The position numbers were made by a program, and so were the translations under genes. Below are positions 1 to 12,260 of a DNA stretch of 64,000 nt, piece by piece; position 1 is the stretch's first letter; every line of letters starts with the position of its first letter. The stretch lies in assembly GCF_032854445.1 (NCBI RefSeq), contig NC_088295.1:24725385-24789384 (forward strand), in the 5' to 3' direction. The notes beneath the pieces are model-generated. The model did no database searches. It saw only the letters and a list, made by a program, of their open reading frames with translations, and had not been told where the DNA came from. Origin of the DNA: Liolophura sinensis. Its lineage: Eukaryota; Mollusca; Polyplacophora; Chitonida; Chitonidae.

Positions 1-430
1 GGTTTAGTAAGACTGTTGTACATATGGTAGAAGCATGCTTTAATTAATGGCTGAAGTTAAATATGACTGTTGTACAGATAGAAGTAGCGTGCTGTAATTT
101 ATGACTGAAATTCAATATGACTGTTGCACAGATGTTGTAATAACCGGGGTCGTAAACAAATACAACGTACATGTTTATATAGCTACAACGGTGATTGTAG
201 CGAGTGGAATTAACGGCAATTCATCATGGTTACTGCTGTATACATGAATTGCTGTTACATGGACGGTTGTAGCATGCTGGTTGCGCTTCAGCGTTCCTAC
301 TCCTCTGTACACGTTTATGTAGCATGTCGTGATGACCGGGCTTAAGTGTATGAGTGTTGTGTACATGGTTGTAGCGAGTCGCGATGACCATGGTCCAGTA
401 TTGCTACTGGAGCGTACAAGCACGGTGCCT
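1..430. repeat. degenerate short tandem repeats at window edge
   Basis: Positions 9, 65 and 118 each begin a copy of a roughly 54-bp unit starting GACTGTTGTAC or GACTGTTGCAC. From 150 to 430 further diverged segments share TACATG/GTTTATGTAGC and TTGTAGCGAGT motifs. The array probably continues outside the window. Short reading frames here are repeat by-products and I see no coding signal. Confidence 0.45.
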
Positions 431-3355
431 GTAGGTACATCGAACTCACCGCTGTTTTCTGACCGGCTTCAGCACTCAACACGGTCGTTGCATTCAATAA
501 TAAAGGAATTTGACAAATTAAGATCAGCACGCATACTTGTAAAAGGATATTCATGGCTCCACCATTGTTATACAAGGAAGGCATAGTGATCCTGATAAAT
601 TACAGATACACATGTCGTCTGGCATATACCCGCAGTTTACTTGACAAGCCATGTTGTTTCTGTTATTGCTACTATATATAGTTACAAACAGAATTCAATG
701 AAAATTCGATACATCCGCTTACGATGATTACAACCGGACTTCACAATACTTTAATTCTTGATAATTCTACTCTCATATATAAATGTTGCGTCAGAAATTA
801 CCGTACATTTACATGCACCCGATTTTTACCATTGGTTATAGTTGGGATGCCGCAAACTTCAGTCAGTATCTACGTGCATAGTTAAATCCATTTGACATGA
901 GATTGAAATCGACGATTATTCTTTTGTCATGTGACTTTAAATGCAATTTTTTTACTGATATTCACCAGATGAAAGTTTTAAAGTTTGATTTTTATTTTTT
1001 GGGGTTGTGTATTTCGAAAATACAAAAATGAACAAAAAAGCTTCTCAGCTTTCTTCTTGGGGTGCAAAATAACTTTGAACTACAGTTTTCCTAAGGTCAA
1101 TTCGAAAATTAAGTAGCTTGCTGTGGTGACGTCAATGGTGATAGGTGCCAAAATAACAGTGGGTGATGAATGTGTGGTGTGTGTGTGAGGGGGGTGGGGG
1201 GGGGGGGGGTTATATTGCTAGGCTTGCCCTTCAAATCTCAGTATGTTAATCGATGCATGTTGCCATTTCCGAAAATGTCCGATCAAACGTTTAAGGAAAA
1301 AAGTTTTCCTAAAACCATGATGTTCGTTTTGCAGTTCCCTTTCACGTATTCTGTAAGTATACATAGGTTTTGTTCATTCGCCACCCCCACGCATTTTCTT
1401 TAAATTCATATGCATGTATCTTCATAATTATATGAATGCATGAAAATCGATAAGTGAAAATACCATATTAAACCATCTAAGGCGACCTGTAAATATTTGG
1501 AGATTAAATGTTGGTGTTAATCAGATTATCGTATAATGATTTGCTGACAGCAATCTTAAAGTTATATACGTTCATGACAAAATACTTAGACAGAATTTGT
1601 AGGTTTCCCCCACTCTCACTACGCGTGGGGCCTAAGCAGTCGACGGTGCTCGTGAAGCTGTTTGAACAGTCTAACTGTCTTCCATCAATATGGTGTGCAT
1701 TTGTCTATATCACACATGGGAAAGTTCGTCAGAAACTTGCAAAATGTCTCTCCGCTTTTCTCCACCGGTAGAATGACTGCCACCGTATAAGCGTAAAATT
1801 CTCGAGTATGGTGATAAGCAACAACCAAATAAATGATTGCATAAACAATTAAATAAACAGCAGTGGCAAATCATTACCAACTCCTAACACTGCCATCCCT
1901 TGCACAGGAAAGAGCCCCCGTCTCATCCTATAGCTTCACAGCGCACGCCCATTCCCAACCGTAACGAATCCATATGATGGTGAGGCCAGACAGTGACACA
2001 ATGTCATCTCGGTTGTTTATATTCTCCCCTGACTCCAACTGGTCCAATATTTGGATGACTGTATTTGTATGTTACTCCTCTGCAGTGACATCCAAATATC
2101 GGACCGAAGTTGAAGCCAAGCATGTACATATAGGAGGAGGTTATGTGTATTTGTTTTGTGTAACTTACTTGTTTAATCCGCTTAACGGCTTTCCCTGACA
2201 GAACCCGTTTGAAAGGAATTTAACGGTGAGAAGCTTTATGAATTGGATTATACGTTTAATCAAAGTAGTCATGTCTATGACACAAAATGGCCGAAACACA
2301 ACAAGTTTTAATACATATATATGCAAAGTCTTCGTCGTATACTATCTCTGTTCAACATGTACATGCTCTGTAACCAAGTTTGAGTGATTTTATTGGTGTC
2401 ATCAGTTTAGAGATTGACTTCTCCGATGTAGACATTTGTTTGACGGTTAGCTGTCCGGCTCCTAGGGAACTGAAGGCCGGTAATTTACTCCGGGCAGCCT
2501 GGTTTCTACCACCCACGTATAAAGCCGTACAGCCGTCACGTAAAAATAAAAAAAACATTGGGTGAGCGGTGTAAGACTCAAATCAAATAAATAAATAAAT
2601 AAATTAATAAATAAAATTTACAAAATGTTTACAAGAAATTTGAATAGGTAAATACTCTAACAAGCAGAACATTTTGTTTAATACGTAATCAAAGAATTAT
2701 TAAGAACAACGCCAATAAAGAACTAAAACTTAGTAAAAAAATATTATCACGTCACCTCACTAGGTAAAGGTGCAAGAATTTAATTTTCAGTTAAAGTTAT
2801 AATATATATATTAACCTATGCCATGCAGTTCGATCTCACCACGTCAATCATTTAACCATGTCCGGATAAGCGCCATTTTTCTGAATCCCGGGAACATTCT
2901 CATAGATTAGAGTGCATTTAATGGTGAATGCTGATCAAATTGAAACGAGTTACTGCAGTAAAAATAATCAACAATTTGAACTTTGTAGGTAAACGTGTTC
3001 TTACCTGTGCGGAATTAATTGCAGGATAATCCCCGTTACTAACAACAGCACAACATGCAAACTGCACTATATGGCGCTATGAGGTAAAACCATACCGGAA
3101 TAACAAAAGGCGTGCTGCTACAAAGCTTTGCTGACCACGTGACGTTCATTAGCTATAAGACCGCTAGACGTGTTTATGCCAGCATCTTAATCGTAATTTT
3201 GTACCCATAGCTACACAGCTTGTGTTCCCGTCGTGTGTGCTATATACACACGACCCTTTACCTTTTAAACCTAGAACTCACAGACGTCTCCATAAGTGGA
3301 CAGTTGCCTCTGGAGTTGACAGGTGATAAGATTGGGCATCAGAAAGTGGTTCAAT
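431..3355. other. intergenic stretch, no gene seen
   Basis: AT-rich sequence with only short random reading frames. It holds a poly-G tract (about 1186-1210, interrupted once) and a SINE-like degenerate element near 2430-2615. The last few hundred bases must carry the promoter and 5' UTR of the downstream gene, but I cannot define a core promoter. Confidence 0.5.
2430..2615 (+). repeat. degenerate SINE-like tail
   Basis: The 3' end reads as an AATCAAATAAATAAATAAAT tail after a GGTGTAAGACTC block. This parallels the GGCGTAAAACACCAATCAAAT tail of the SINE copies elsewhere in the window. The body (GGTTTCTACCACCCACGTAT) resembles their GGTTTCCTCCCACCATAAT segment. The head is not recognisable. 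It may be an old or sister family. Confidence 0.4.
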
Positions 3356-6300
3356 ATGGAACATATAATCACAGGATTGCTTTTTGCTGGATTACTCTTT
3401 GGTTGTTCGAGTGAGTAACGTATTTGTACTTCACAATGAGCTTTCGAGATGTTTTTCTCGACGGATTTCGAGTTAATAGCTTCCGATTTTAGCTTCGTGA
3501 ACCCCCCACCGCTGATTTTTGTCAAAGTTCTGTAGCACTCTGTGTAACTACTCATCGTTCATCAGGACTATTCCTGAATTTCTGAAGTTTCCAGTGAGTT
3601 GTAAAAGGCAATTTTTATACATTTTATTCATCCGCTAAATGAACAGAACACAACTTTGACGTTTGCTGACGGTTCACTCTCAATTCGATGACATTTTGAA
3701 AAGTAGCGGTATATTTTCCTCAAAGGATGTATCTGACCGTTGTACTGAGTTTATTTTTTCATGCAACATGTTTAAGTCTTTTTATAACATATCGTCCTAG
3801 AGGTAATATAGCACAGTGACGTAATGCGACGTAATGGTCAGGTGCAGTTCTAGTTCTTATATTTGGTACTCCGCTTTGGATTGTGGCCATCCCAAGAACG
3901 AAGTAGGCAGGCCTTCATGACTTCCACGAAATGGCAGAAACGATCCAGAGTAAACTGGACTTCGTATCAGAAAGTGGCGATGCTAATTCCTGTCTGTGGG
4001 TGGCTAATATATCACTTCCCGGACATACACTTACATGTAGTGTAACTTGCCACATACAGACCATTTAATTGAAATCTGATTTTCTGCATATATAATATCG
4101 ATAATACGCGATAACTCAGCGAGGTGACAAGTGTCAATGTATGAAACTTACACTTAGGTCTGTCCAGTAAGAGGTAGGCACACGGCTTTCAAATGTACAC
4201 CTGTGTATTACATGAACAATCGAGCATTCCTGTTCCATTTTAGGCGGCTGTAGCTTACCAAACTACCTGATAGGTGACTGGGAGAGCAGTGATGTTGGAA
4301 CGCTTACTTTCAACGACACAGCATTTGGTCCGTATACCGTTGGCTCGTTTGGTGACTATTACTTCGAGTGCTACTCCCAATTGGAACAAAATACGTTGTC
4401 AGGTAATAGTCATTATTTTATCATTCACCTGTTTGTATTGATTTTTTTTTTTTTTTGATTGGTGTTTTTACGCCGTACTCAAGAATATTTCACTTATACG
4501 ACGGCGGCCAGCATTATGGTGGGTGGAAACCGGGCACAGCCCGGGAGAAACCCACGACCATCCGCAGGTTGCTGGCAGACCTTCCACTTACGGCCGGAGA
4601 GGAAGCAGCATGAGCTGGACTTGAACTCACAGCGACCGCATTGATGAGAGGCTCCTGGGCCATTACGCTGCGCTAGCGCGCTAACCGACTGAGCCACGGA
4701 GGCCCCCCTGTTTGTATTGAAGGTTAACTCTGCTCATATATGGAAAGGAAACTTGGAAATGGACACCATCGAAGCACCTGTTTCAAGTTTGTTTACCGAT
4801 GGAGAAAGAGAGTGTGTATACAGCAAGAAATTGTATTCTTTTTTGTAAAGTAGAACAGTTGTATTCCATACTGCGCATATTTTTGTCTCCACAGGTCCAC
4901 GCAAACCCAAGTATATTCTGACGGCCGATCAGTATTTTTATCTGTGCCTAGATCTACGTTACCAGTCCAACAACAAATACATTTACTATCTACACACAAG
5001 TAAGTATAGAGAATGTGTGGTATCAGCATACATATGAATTTGAAGATATAACATACCTTCACATACACACTGGGGAACTCATATAGTTAATATGCTGACA
5101 GGTTAACAATTGTTATTCTATTTATATCCATTTCGCAGAATGCATACGAGGGACTAAAACAATGCAATCTAACAGGGTCTTATTGAGAAGATCATGTTTT
5201 GTTTTCCCTTTTCTGTTGACGGTTTTAGGAGATTTAATTCTGAAGCTTTGTGTTCACCTGGTCACGGTTATCATCATTTCTTTCGTACCGTTTTTCATAT
5301 GTCTTCCTTGAATTTTAATTAACCTTTTGTAAGAGGTATAGGACATATGGCTGGATGAGAGACTGACTCTGATCTGAATTATAGTGGAAGTAAACATTAA
5401 ATAAAATATAAAATATGTCAAGGTATTTACTTCCTGTCCTGGTCATTTACGATAAGGACTGAACTGTAGAAAACTATGTCGTTTATGGGCTCTCTGTTAA
5501 CTATGTGGTTTCTGAGATAACTTTCCTTTTCATCACATAATTACAACTATTCAGCACATAACTTACCGACTAAGCGAATAAGAGAATATTCGCTTACACA
5601 ACGGCGACCAGCGTGATGGTGGGAGGAAACCGGGCAGAGCCCGTGGGAAATTCACGACCATCCGCAGGTTGAGTTATATACATGTACTGCTATTTAAAAA
5701 ACAACATAACAGTGTTTAAAGAAGTTTTTGGCCTTATTTTAGGTCAAGAGAATGCTGCTTCTAACCAGAGAGTCAAGATTGTGCAGGCCTCTACCACTCC
5801 CTCCGGTATATGTGACGACATCCGGCCTGAGCATACTTATTTCATGCTGCTGAAAGTCGGTAAGATCTTCATACGTCAATGTGTTTTTACACGAGCGTGT
5901 CCACTAAAGACTTTGCCAGACAAAACCATGTCATTGTACTGTTTGGGATAGTCACCATCAAGTAGCAGTCATACTTTCATGAAGACGTGTACAATTAGAA
6001 AAATTTAACTGATCTTCCGAAATTCGAGTCAGTATTGTCCGCGATTGTTCATACAGCTTGTTGCGTGCATCTCGTCTCAGTGTTTTATAAACTAAACACT
6101 CGCTCTGGAGGTATTTGCGTGAATAGCATGACCTTTTTAGAATTAACGGCTGCCGTTCGCTAAACCTCAGAGTTCCGTCACCCTTCATTTTTTATCACAG
6201 ATTTCGAGACTATCCATTACATAAAAACTAAAGGAAACGAGAGAAACAAGCGAGGGTAATTCCTTACACCAGTATTTAATCACTGTTATACAGAAATTGG

Positions 6301-8787
6301 CATTTTTTAATTTAAAAAAATATTGCATCCTATTACGCTCATTCACATTATTTTTCCTTTATTTTTGTTGAGCAGGTACTGAATCATCAGAGAAAGTGGT
6401 CTGTCCAAGCTGGTTTTTGACATCGTTCAACTACACCGCAACGGGCTCAACCTGTCCAAGCACATCTGGCACGACATGTAACGACAATGCCATCGTATCC
6501 TACAACACTACACTCTGCAACTTACCGTTACTCTTGTCACGTAAGGCTCAAAGTATACTTATCGGCACTTGTTTGTTAGAAATCCGGACTGGAAGGACAT
6601 GTTCTTATTTTAAAGCTCTATTTGCCAGACAGACTGGCATATCCGACCCTGTACTTGACGTGGAATACCTCGATCATCATTGCATACCTGTTGCATTATG
6701 GTCAGAGTGAATGTATAGGTTTCGCGTGGACATGATTTCAACCATATATTTTTTTTATCTACACATAGTGGGATACTTCAATCTAAAACACAAACAAAAA
6801 CTTTGTGATGGTCAAATTTTACAGCATATATATTTGTCCATTGAACAGCTGACTCAGTATGTGTATTATCTATCTTATTTCAGAGGAGGGATCCCTCGGC
6901 TGCATGTACCACAAATCCATTGGGAGCACAAACTATTTGACTCTCTACAATTATGATACCGTGCCAATATATAAATTCGTGTGTATGGTAAGTTTTGCGT
7001 GGATTTTCTAGAGATTCTCTAGGGAGAGTGAAACTATTGTGTCTTGCTAATGACCCAGAAGCCTCTCATCAACTCTATCGCTGTGAGTTCATGCTGGGTT
7101 GCTGTCCTGCCGTAGGTGAGAAGGACTGGCCACAACCTGTGGCTGGTCGTGGGTTTCCCCACGGGCTCTGCCCGGTTTCCTGCTCGCCGTCGTATAAGTG
7201 AAATATTCTTGAGTACGGCGTAAAACACCAATCAAATAATAAATAAATAAATTATGTCTTGCTCAACTGGTATCAATGTATACGAAAAGACCAGTTGTTC
7301 ATAGCTATATTCTAGTAGTTTCGCGTGTAAAGTACTCATTGTAAAACTTAACTGATTGTAACCTAATGCCAACTTAGGTTTAACAAATCTGCAGTAGTCC
7401 AAACATTTTTAGCTTCCAGTTTTGAATAGCCTACAAAGGCAGGTTCATCTGGAGGAAGAGAATGAAACTTTTCGTCACGCGTAACTATCATTGATGCAGT
7501 ACTAGTAAGTGGCATTCGCTAACAATTTAGATGTTGTCTCTCTCATCCGTTTTATTATACAAACCCAAATTGCAGTCAGATACTTATGTATGTAGTGATA
7601 TTTCAATCCCAAATTTGTTTAATGATATCTGTACTGAGTATAGATGACAAAATGACAAATACCGAATCACTTGTCCTTACGAGAGCTCCTAATTGTACAG
7701 GTATCAAACACTACGGGCTCCATCATTCAGGCCACTCGAGAACCCAACGTCTGTGGCGATTCACAAACCCCAGTCGGTAGCATACAGCTGGAATTAGAGA
7801 TCCTGAGTAAGTTTACCTATATTCCATCGTTTGAATAATTCTCTGACGAAGTCTTCAGAAAAGCCATATACATGCAGAACTAACGTTTTCTTGGTTTAAT
7901 TATAACCTTATAATAAAGTGAATTTCGTGTCTGTCTGATGATTCATTATCGGTACCTATATACATGCTGACCATTTTTTAAACATACAACGTTTGATATA
8001 ATTGTTTCTTTTCTTTTTTCTCCTATAGATACGTGTCCAATTGTCACAACCAGTAAGTTGGAAACGTTTTATATTATTCAGATGTTACCTTATGTTTCTC
8101 AGTGCCATTAGTACCGGCATGCTGACAGGATATCGGCTGCAAGCCACTTTGACGTCTCAAGCAAGCATTATAATTTGTAAACCCAGTCAGTAGCAGCGTT
8201 ACCAACACGTACACTGTTTAAAAAGGAAATATTATGCTTTCGGTGGAGGAGCAGTAGAAAGAATTCGTTTACTTTAGAGAGAAACAAAAGCAATAGAATA
8301 AGTCGATGTGTCTAATTCTTCTGTACATATTTTTAATTATTTAGACAAATATTTTGCAATTCATACATACAGCACGTCATAAAAGCGCTAATCAATATCT
8401 CTTCTTCTTTTCCAGCCTTGGCACCCGTGGTAAGCATTGATAATTGTACAAAAACTTACATTGCATAGTCATGTTATTATTTCTGCAATGAATTTCGAGA
8501 GCCTCATGTAATATGAAAATAATGATCACTGATGCAACCATGTGTTAATTTTTTTCAACTGTTTACCTAATCACTAATACATATAGATATACATGTGAGG
8601 CACGCCTATGGCTTGTTTAACCCTTATGCATATATACAACTATATATACACAGAGCCGATGCTTACCAACCTTTTTAACAATTGGTCTTATTTTTCTACA
8701 TTACAGAAAAACTCTGCCCACCGCGTACCCTCTGCTATCAGCTTGTTAGCCTGCCTGGCGTGCCTGGCTATGACTCGGCGGTACTGA
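3356..8787 (+). CDS. secreted/GPI- or membrane-tethered protein, DUF7042-7045-like (10 coding exons)
   Basis: I assembled ten exons by reading frame, GT..AG borders and phase: 3356-3410, 4244-4402, 4895-4999, 5743-5859, 6376-6540, 6884-6987, 7701-7806, 8029-8052, 8416-8429 and 8707-8787. They splice to 930 nt, 309 aa plus TGA. Exon 1 encodes only a signal peptide (MEHIITGLLFAGLLFGCS). The mature start GCSLPNYLIGDW fits the C-x-(F/L)-P-x-x-L-x-G-x-W pattern of a family of extracellular animal proteins annotated only as DUF7042/7043/7044/7045, as I remember it. A later block (VVCPSWFLTSFNYT, then spaced cysteines) and a third (LGCMYHKS...YKFVCM) repeat the layout. Several NxT/S sites are visible. 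The C-terminus is hydrophobic (ISLLACLACLAM) and ends MTRRY, so a GPI signal or a short-tailed transmembrane anchor is likely. Exons 8 and 9 are microexons (24 and 14 nt), the least certain joins. No function is known to me. Confidence 0.68.
4442..4706 (-). mobile_element. tRNA-derived SINE, full length, with 14-bp target-site duplication
   Basis: On the minus strand it begins GGCCTCCGTGGCTCAGTCGG, with an A-box-like TGGCTCAGTCGG and a B-box-like GAGTTCAAGTCC. The conserved body and the tail GTACGGCGTAAAAACACC follow, then an A-rich end. The duplication CCTGTTTGTATTGA occurs exactly at 4428-4441 and 4707-4720, so this copy inserted by target-primed retrotransposition into intron 2 of the DUF7042-like gene, opposite to the gene's direction. 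The duplication is still perfect, suggesting a fairly young insertion. Confidence 0.88.
5587..5670 (-). mobile_element. SINE fragment (3' body)
   Basis: Reverse-strand fragment of the same SINE: GGTTTCCTCCCACCATCACG and the GGGCTCTGCCCGG and AACCTGCGGATGGTCG blocks are all present. Tail and head are missing. It lies in intron 3 of the DUF7042-like gene, just upstream of exon 4. Confidence 0.75.
7041..7253 (+). mobile_element. SINE copy, 5' truncated
   Basis: Plus-strand copy covering TAATGACCCAGAAGCCTCTC through the AATAAATAAATAAA tail. The first part of the tRNA-like head (A box) is missing or scrambled. It lies in intron 6 of the DUF7042-like gene. Confidence 0.8.
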
Positions 8788-9507
8788 TGGGAAGAGATCA
8801 GGAACTGTGGGCTAGTACAGACTCTGCTCCAGACGTCTTCCATTGCCACATCTGACTGCCGAGAATCTGTGATAGAAGTACAGGTTGTAACTACCTTGTG
8901 CTATGGATGACATTCACCGCAGATAAGATGAAGGAGAACAAATCAAATACAAGTCCAGAAAATGTTCAGTAAATGCACTTTATAGAATTAAATATTGGTG
9001 AACAATACGATACTGTTTGTCAAATGAGTACATGTATATTTTAAGAATGGCTGTATATAATCACATGTGTATTTGTATTTGTACATATGTTAACATTGTT
9101 TGCTAAACTTTTGATCATATCTATTTTATACCGTTTTTTTTTACAATTATGTTAAATTATTACCACAACATTACGAGAAGCGAAATTTCTTGTAATATAT
9201 ATCGACCACGGTGGATTAACATTTTATATTATCTGTTGTTATTGGTTACATTTTCAAATGTACATATCGTCATTGGGTTTGTTCAGTGACATTTTCCGTC
9301 ACCTTCCATCAGGGATATGTACGACAGACTGTCTATAGCGAGGCCGTGCTGTTACAGTCATACACTGATCATAAAGCGCATTTGTATATATAGGACATCA
9401 TCTACACCATGCTTGCCGTGAAATACTGTGTGCAGTTTTAAATACATATTTTCAGTGATATTCATGCTGTTTATGTCTTCATTAGTATACGTGAAATTGT
9501 GGCTCAG

Positions 9508-9513
9508 AATAAA
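9508..9513 (+). terminator. candidate polyadenylation signal AATAAA
   Basis: First AATAAA found downstream of the TGA at 8785, implying a 3' UTR of about 0.75 kb for the DUF7042-like gene. Inferred from position only. Confidence 0.45.
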
Positions 9514-9773
9514 CATTTTATGTTTGTGCATACGTTAATTTATTGCTATTCATGTCTATTTAATATAGAGGGAAATTAAGGTCGGTGTTATATATATGTA
9601 TGGGTTTGTGTATATGTCAGTACTCGGTTGAGCTGCCAAGGACCCGGAGTTTCCACTTCATAATAGCTCTTGTCCTCCAACCTATAAAGTAATGGTTTAT
9701 GATCGGGCTTAATTATGTCCATACTAACGCCTGATTACACCAATGCAGGCGTCTGTCAATAAATATTTCTTTA

Positions 9774-9875
9774 TTTGATTGGAGTTTTACGTCGTACTCG
9801 AGAATATTTCATTTATACGACGACTGACTGCTTTGTGATGGGAGGCTACCGTGCAGAGCGCGAGGGAAATCCACT
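9774..9875 (-). mobile_element. SINE fragment (tail and body)
   Basis: Begins TTGATTGGAGTTTTACGTCG, the reverse complement of the SINE tail, and runs to the GCAGAGCGCGAGGGAAATCC block. It carries several substitutions, so it is old. Confidence 0.7.
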
Positions 9876-10102
9876 GTCAACATATGTGAAAATATATATC
9901 AGTATGACCTATCACTTGTGTATGCACCTTTGTTCTCATCCTGTTCCCCCTATCAATGCATGGTCAGTCTTTCCGTAAGCACTTTTGTCAAGAGCGTGAT
10001 CACTCTGTAAATCAAAAGACAACAATCCATATTCGTTCAATATGTCAAATAAATCAAATTTCATGTATATGCCAAGCATAGCTCAAATTACGGGGGTGGG
10101 GG

Positions 10103-10318
10103 TGGGGATGCCTCTGTGACTCAGGAGCCTCTCACCAATGCGGTCGCTGTGAGTTCAAGTCCAGCTCATGCTGGCTTCCTCTCCGGCCGTAAGTGTGAGG
10201 GACTGTCAGCAACCTGTGGTCGTGGGATTCCCCCGGCGCTCTGCCATAATGCTTGTATAAGTGAAATATTCTTGCGTATGGCGTAAAACACCAATCAAAT
10301 GAATAAATCAAAATAAAA
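10103..10318 (+). mobile_element. SINE copy with deletion inside the tRNA-like head
   Basis: Head GCCTCTGTGACTCA is followed directly by GGAGCCTCTCACCAATGCGG; the roughly 35 bp found between these blocks in complete copies is absent. The B-box-like GAGTTCAAGTCC, body and tail are intact. A short G-rich run (GGGGGTGGGGGTGGGG) lies just before it. Confidence 0.8.
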
Positions 10319-10489
10319 AAATAGACTATTTAAATAGTGTTGAAATGATTCTAGCGTGAAGAAGTTTTAATTCGACCCACTTCATAAAATGTATTCCTTT
10401 ATTACCACTTTTGATAACACGTGCCTAGACTATAGATCTGATATTTTGTGAAAGGTTTGTGAAAGCTATTCTGAAAAAATCTCCGGTGT

Positions 10490-11700
10490 AACCTCCTCGA
10501 TTTGTTTTCATCAGTCATCTAGTTTCCCTTAGCTGTCAGATGTCTGACCACTCTTTTCTTAAGCATGTACCTTTATTTTCACTATCCAATGCTGATTGAT
10601 AACTCCTGTAAGCACTTATATTTTAATCAGCCAAGTTGTTTCCCCTGTCCAGTCTTTGACTGATAGCTCCTTTACTGAGCACTCATGTTTTCATCAGCCA
10701 ATAACTGATGGTTCCTTCTCTGAGCACTTTCATTTTCATCAGCTATTTTCTTTCCCCTGTCCAGTGCATGACTAATAAATCCTTCCCTGAGCACTTTGTT
10801 TTCATCAGTCATTTTGTTTCCCCTGTCCAGTGCTTGATTGATAACAGTCCTTCCCTGAGCAGGTTTGTTTTCATCAGTCATTTTGTTTCCCCTGTCCAGT
10901 GCTTGGCTGATAACACTCCTTCCCTGAGCACGTTTGTTTTCATCAGTCATTTTGTTTCCCTGTCCAGTGCTTGGCTGATAACTCCTTCCCTGAGCACGTT
11001 TGTTTTCATCAGTCATTTTGTTTCCCTGTCCAGTGCTTGGCTGATAACTCCTTCCCTGAGCACGTTTGTTTTCATCAGTCATTTTGTTTCCCTGTCCAGT
11101 AATTGACTGATAACTCCTTCCCTGAGCACGTTTGTTTTCATCAGTCATTTTGTTTCCCTGTCCAGTACTTGGCTAATAACTCCTTCCCTGAGCACGTTTG
11201 TTTTCATCAGTCATTTTGTTTCCCTGTCCAGTGCTTGGCTGATAACTCCTTCCCTGAGCACGTTTGTTTTCATCAGTCATTTTGTTTCCCTGTCCAGTAC
11301 TTGACTGATAACTCCTTCCCTGAGCACGTTTGTTTTCATCAGTCATTTTGTTTCCCTGTCCAGTACTTGACTGATAAACTCCTTCCCTGAGCACTATAGT
11401 TTTCATCAGCCATTTTGTTTCCTCTGTTCAATGCTTGATTGATAACTCCTTCCCTGAGCACTATAGTTTTCATCAGCCATTTTGTTTCCCCTTTCCAATG
11501 CTTGATTGATAACACCTTCCCTGTGCACTTTAGTTTTCATCAGCCATTTTGCTTCCCCTATCCAATGTATGATTGATAACAGTCCTTCCCTGAGCACTTT
11601 AGTTTTCATCAGCCATTTTGTTTCCATTATCCAATGCTTGATTGATAACAGTCCTTCCCTGAGCACTTTTGTTTTCATTAACCATTTATCACGTGTGTAC
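10490..11700. repeat. 66-bp minisatellite, open in frame on both strands
   Basis: About 18 copies of a unit containing TTTTCATCAGTCATTTTGTT, CCCTGTCCAGT and CCTTCCCTGAGCAC. The central copies (about 10860-11390) are nearly identical and mostly 66 bp, a multiple of three. Long frames therefore open on both strands: the minus strand gives a 22-residue repeat starting MTDENKRAQGRSYQ, the plus strand a Cys/Phe-rich repeat. Edge copies are 67-68 bp or diverged and break the frame. I see no signal peptide, splice context or promoter, so I treat it as non-coding. Confidence 0.85.
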
Positions 11701-11839
11701 CACGTTTGTAATCGTTCCTTTCATAAACGGCTGTGTTTTTACGTGCCAACTTGTTTCCCTGATCATCAACCAACTTGTTTGCCCTATATCAACGTTTTGA
11801 TCGATTACTCTTCTCGTAAGCACCTTTAATAATTGTTTT

Positions 11840-12260
11840 CATCAGTCATCCTGTTTCTGTCACGTGTGTAATGGCTGCTTTCTAAAGAGCTTTGTTTTCA
11901 TCAGCCATACTGTATGGCGTTCGGAAACTTTTGTGTTTATCAGCCATATTATATCCCCTATCATGTGGGTAATGGCTTCTTTCGTAAACACTGTTCATGC
12001 TGGATCCTTCATCACGTGAGTAGTTGCTTCTTGCGTAAGCAATCTTGTGTTTATCAGCCATCTTGTATCCCCTACCATGGGTTTAATGGCTCATTTTGTG
12101 AACACTTTCGTTTATCATCCATCTTATATCCCTATCATGTACATAATGGCTCATTTTGTGAACACTTTCGTTTATCATCCATATTATATCTCCTATCATG
12201 TGCGTAATGGGTCCTTCCGTGAGCACTTTTGTGTTTTTCTGCCATTTTTTATCCCCTACC
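11840..12260. repeat. 60-bp diverged extension of the minisatellite
   Basis: Units share TTTATCAGCCAT or TTTATCATCCAT, then ATATCCCCTATCATG and TAATGGCT(T/C). Two adjacent 60-bp copies at about 12112-12230 are close to each other. The wording is recognisably related to the 66-bp units upstream, so this is probably an older part of the same array. Confidence 0.65.

Noticed and set aside
7586-7780. Frame overlapping exon 7 of the DUF7042-like gene
   Set aside because: It reads a different frame from the phase-consistent exon and is a shadow.
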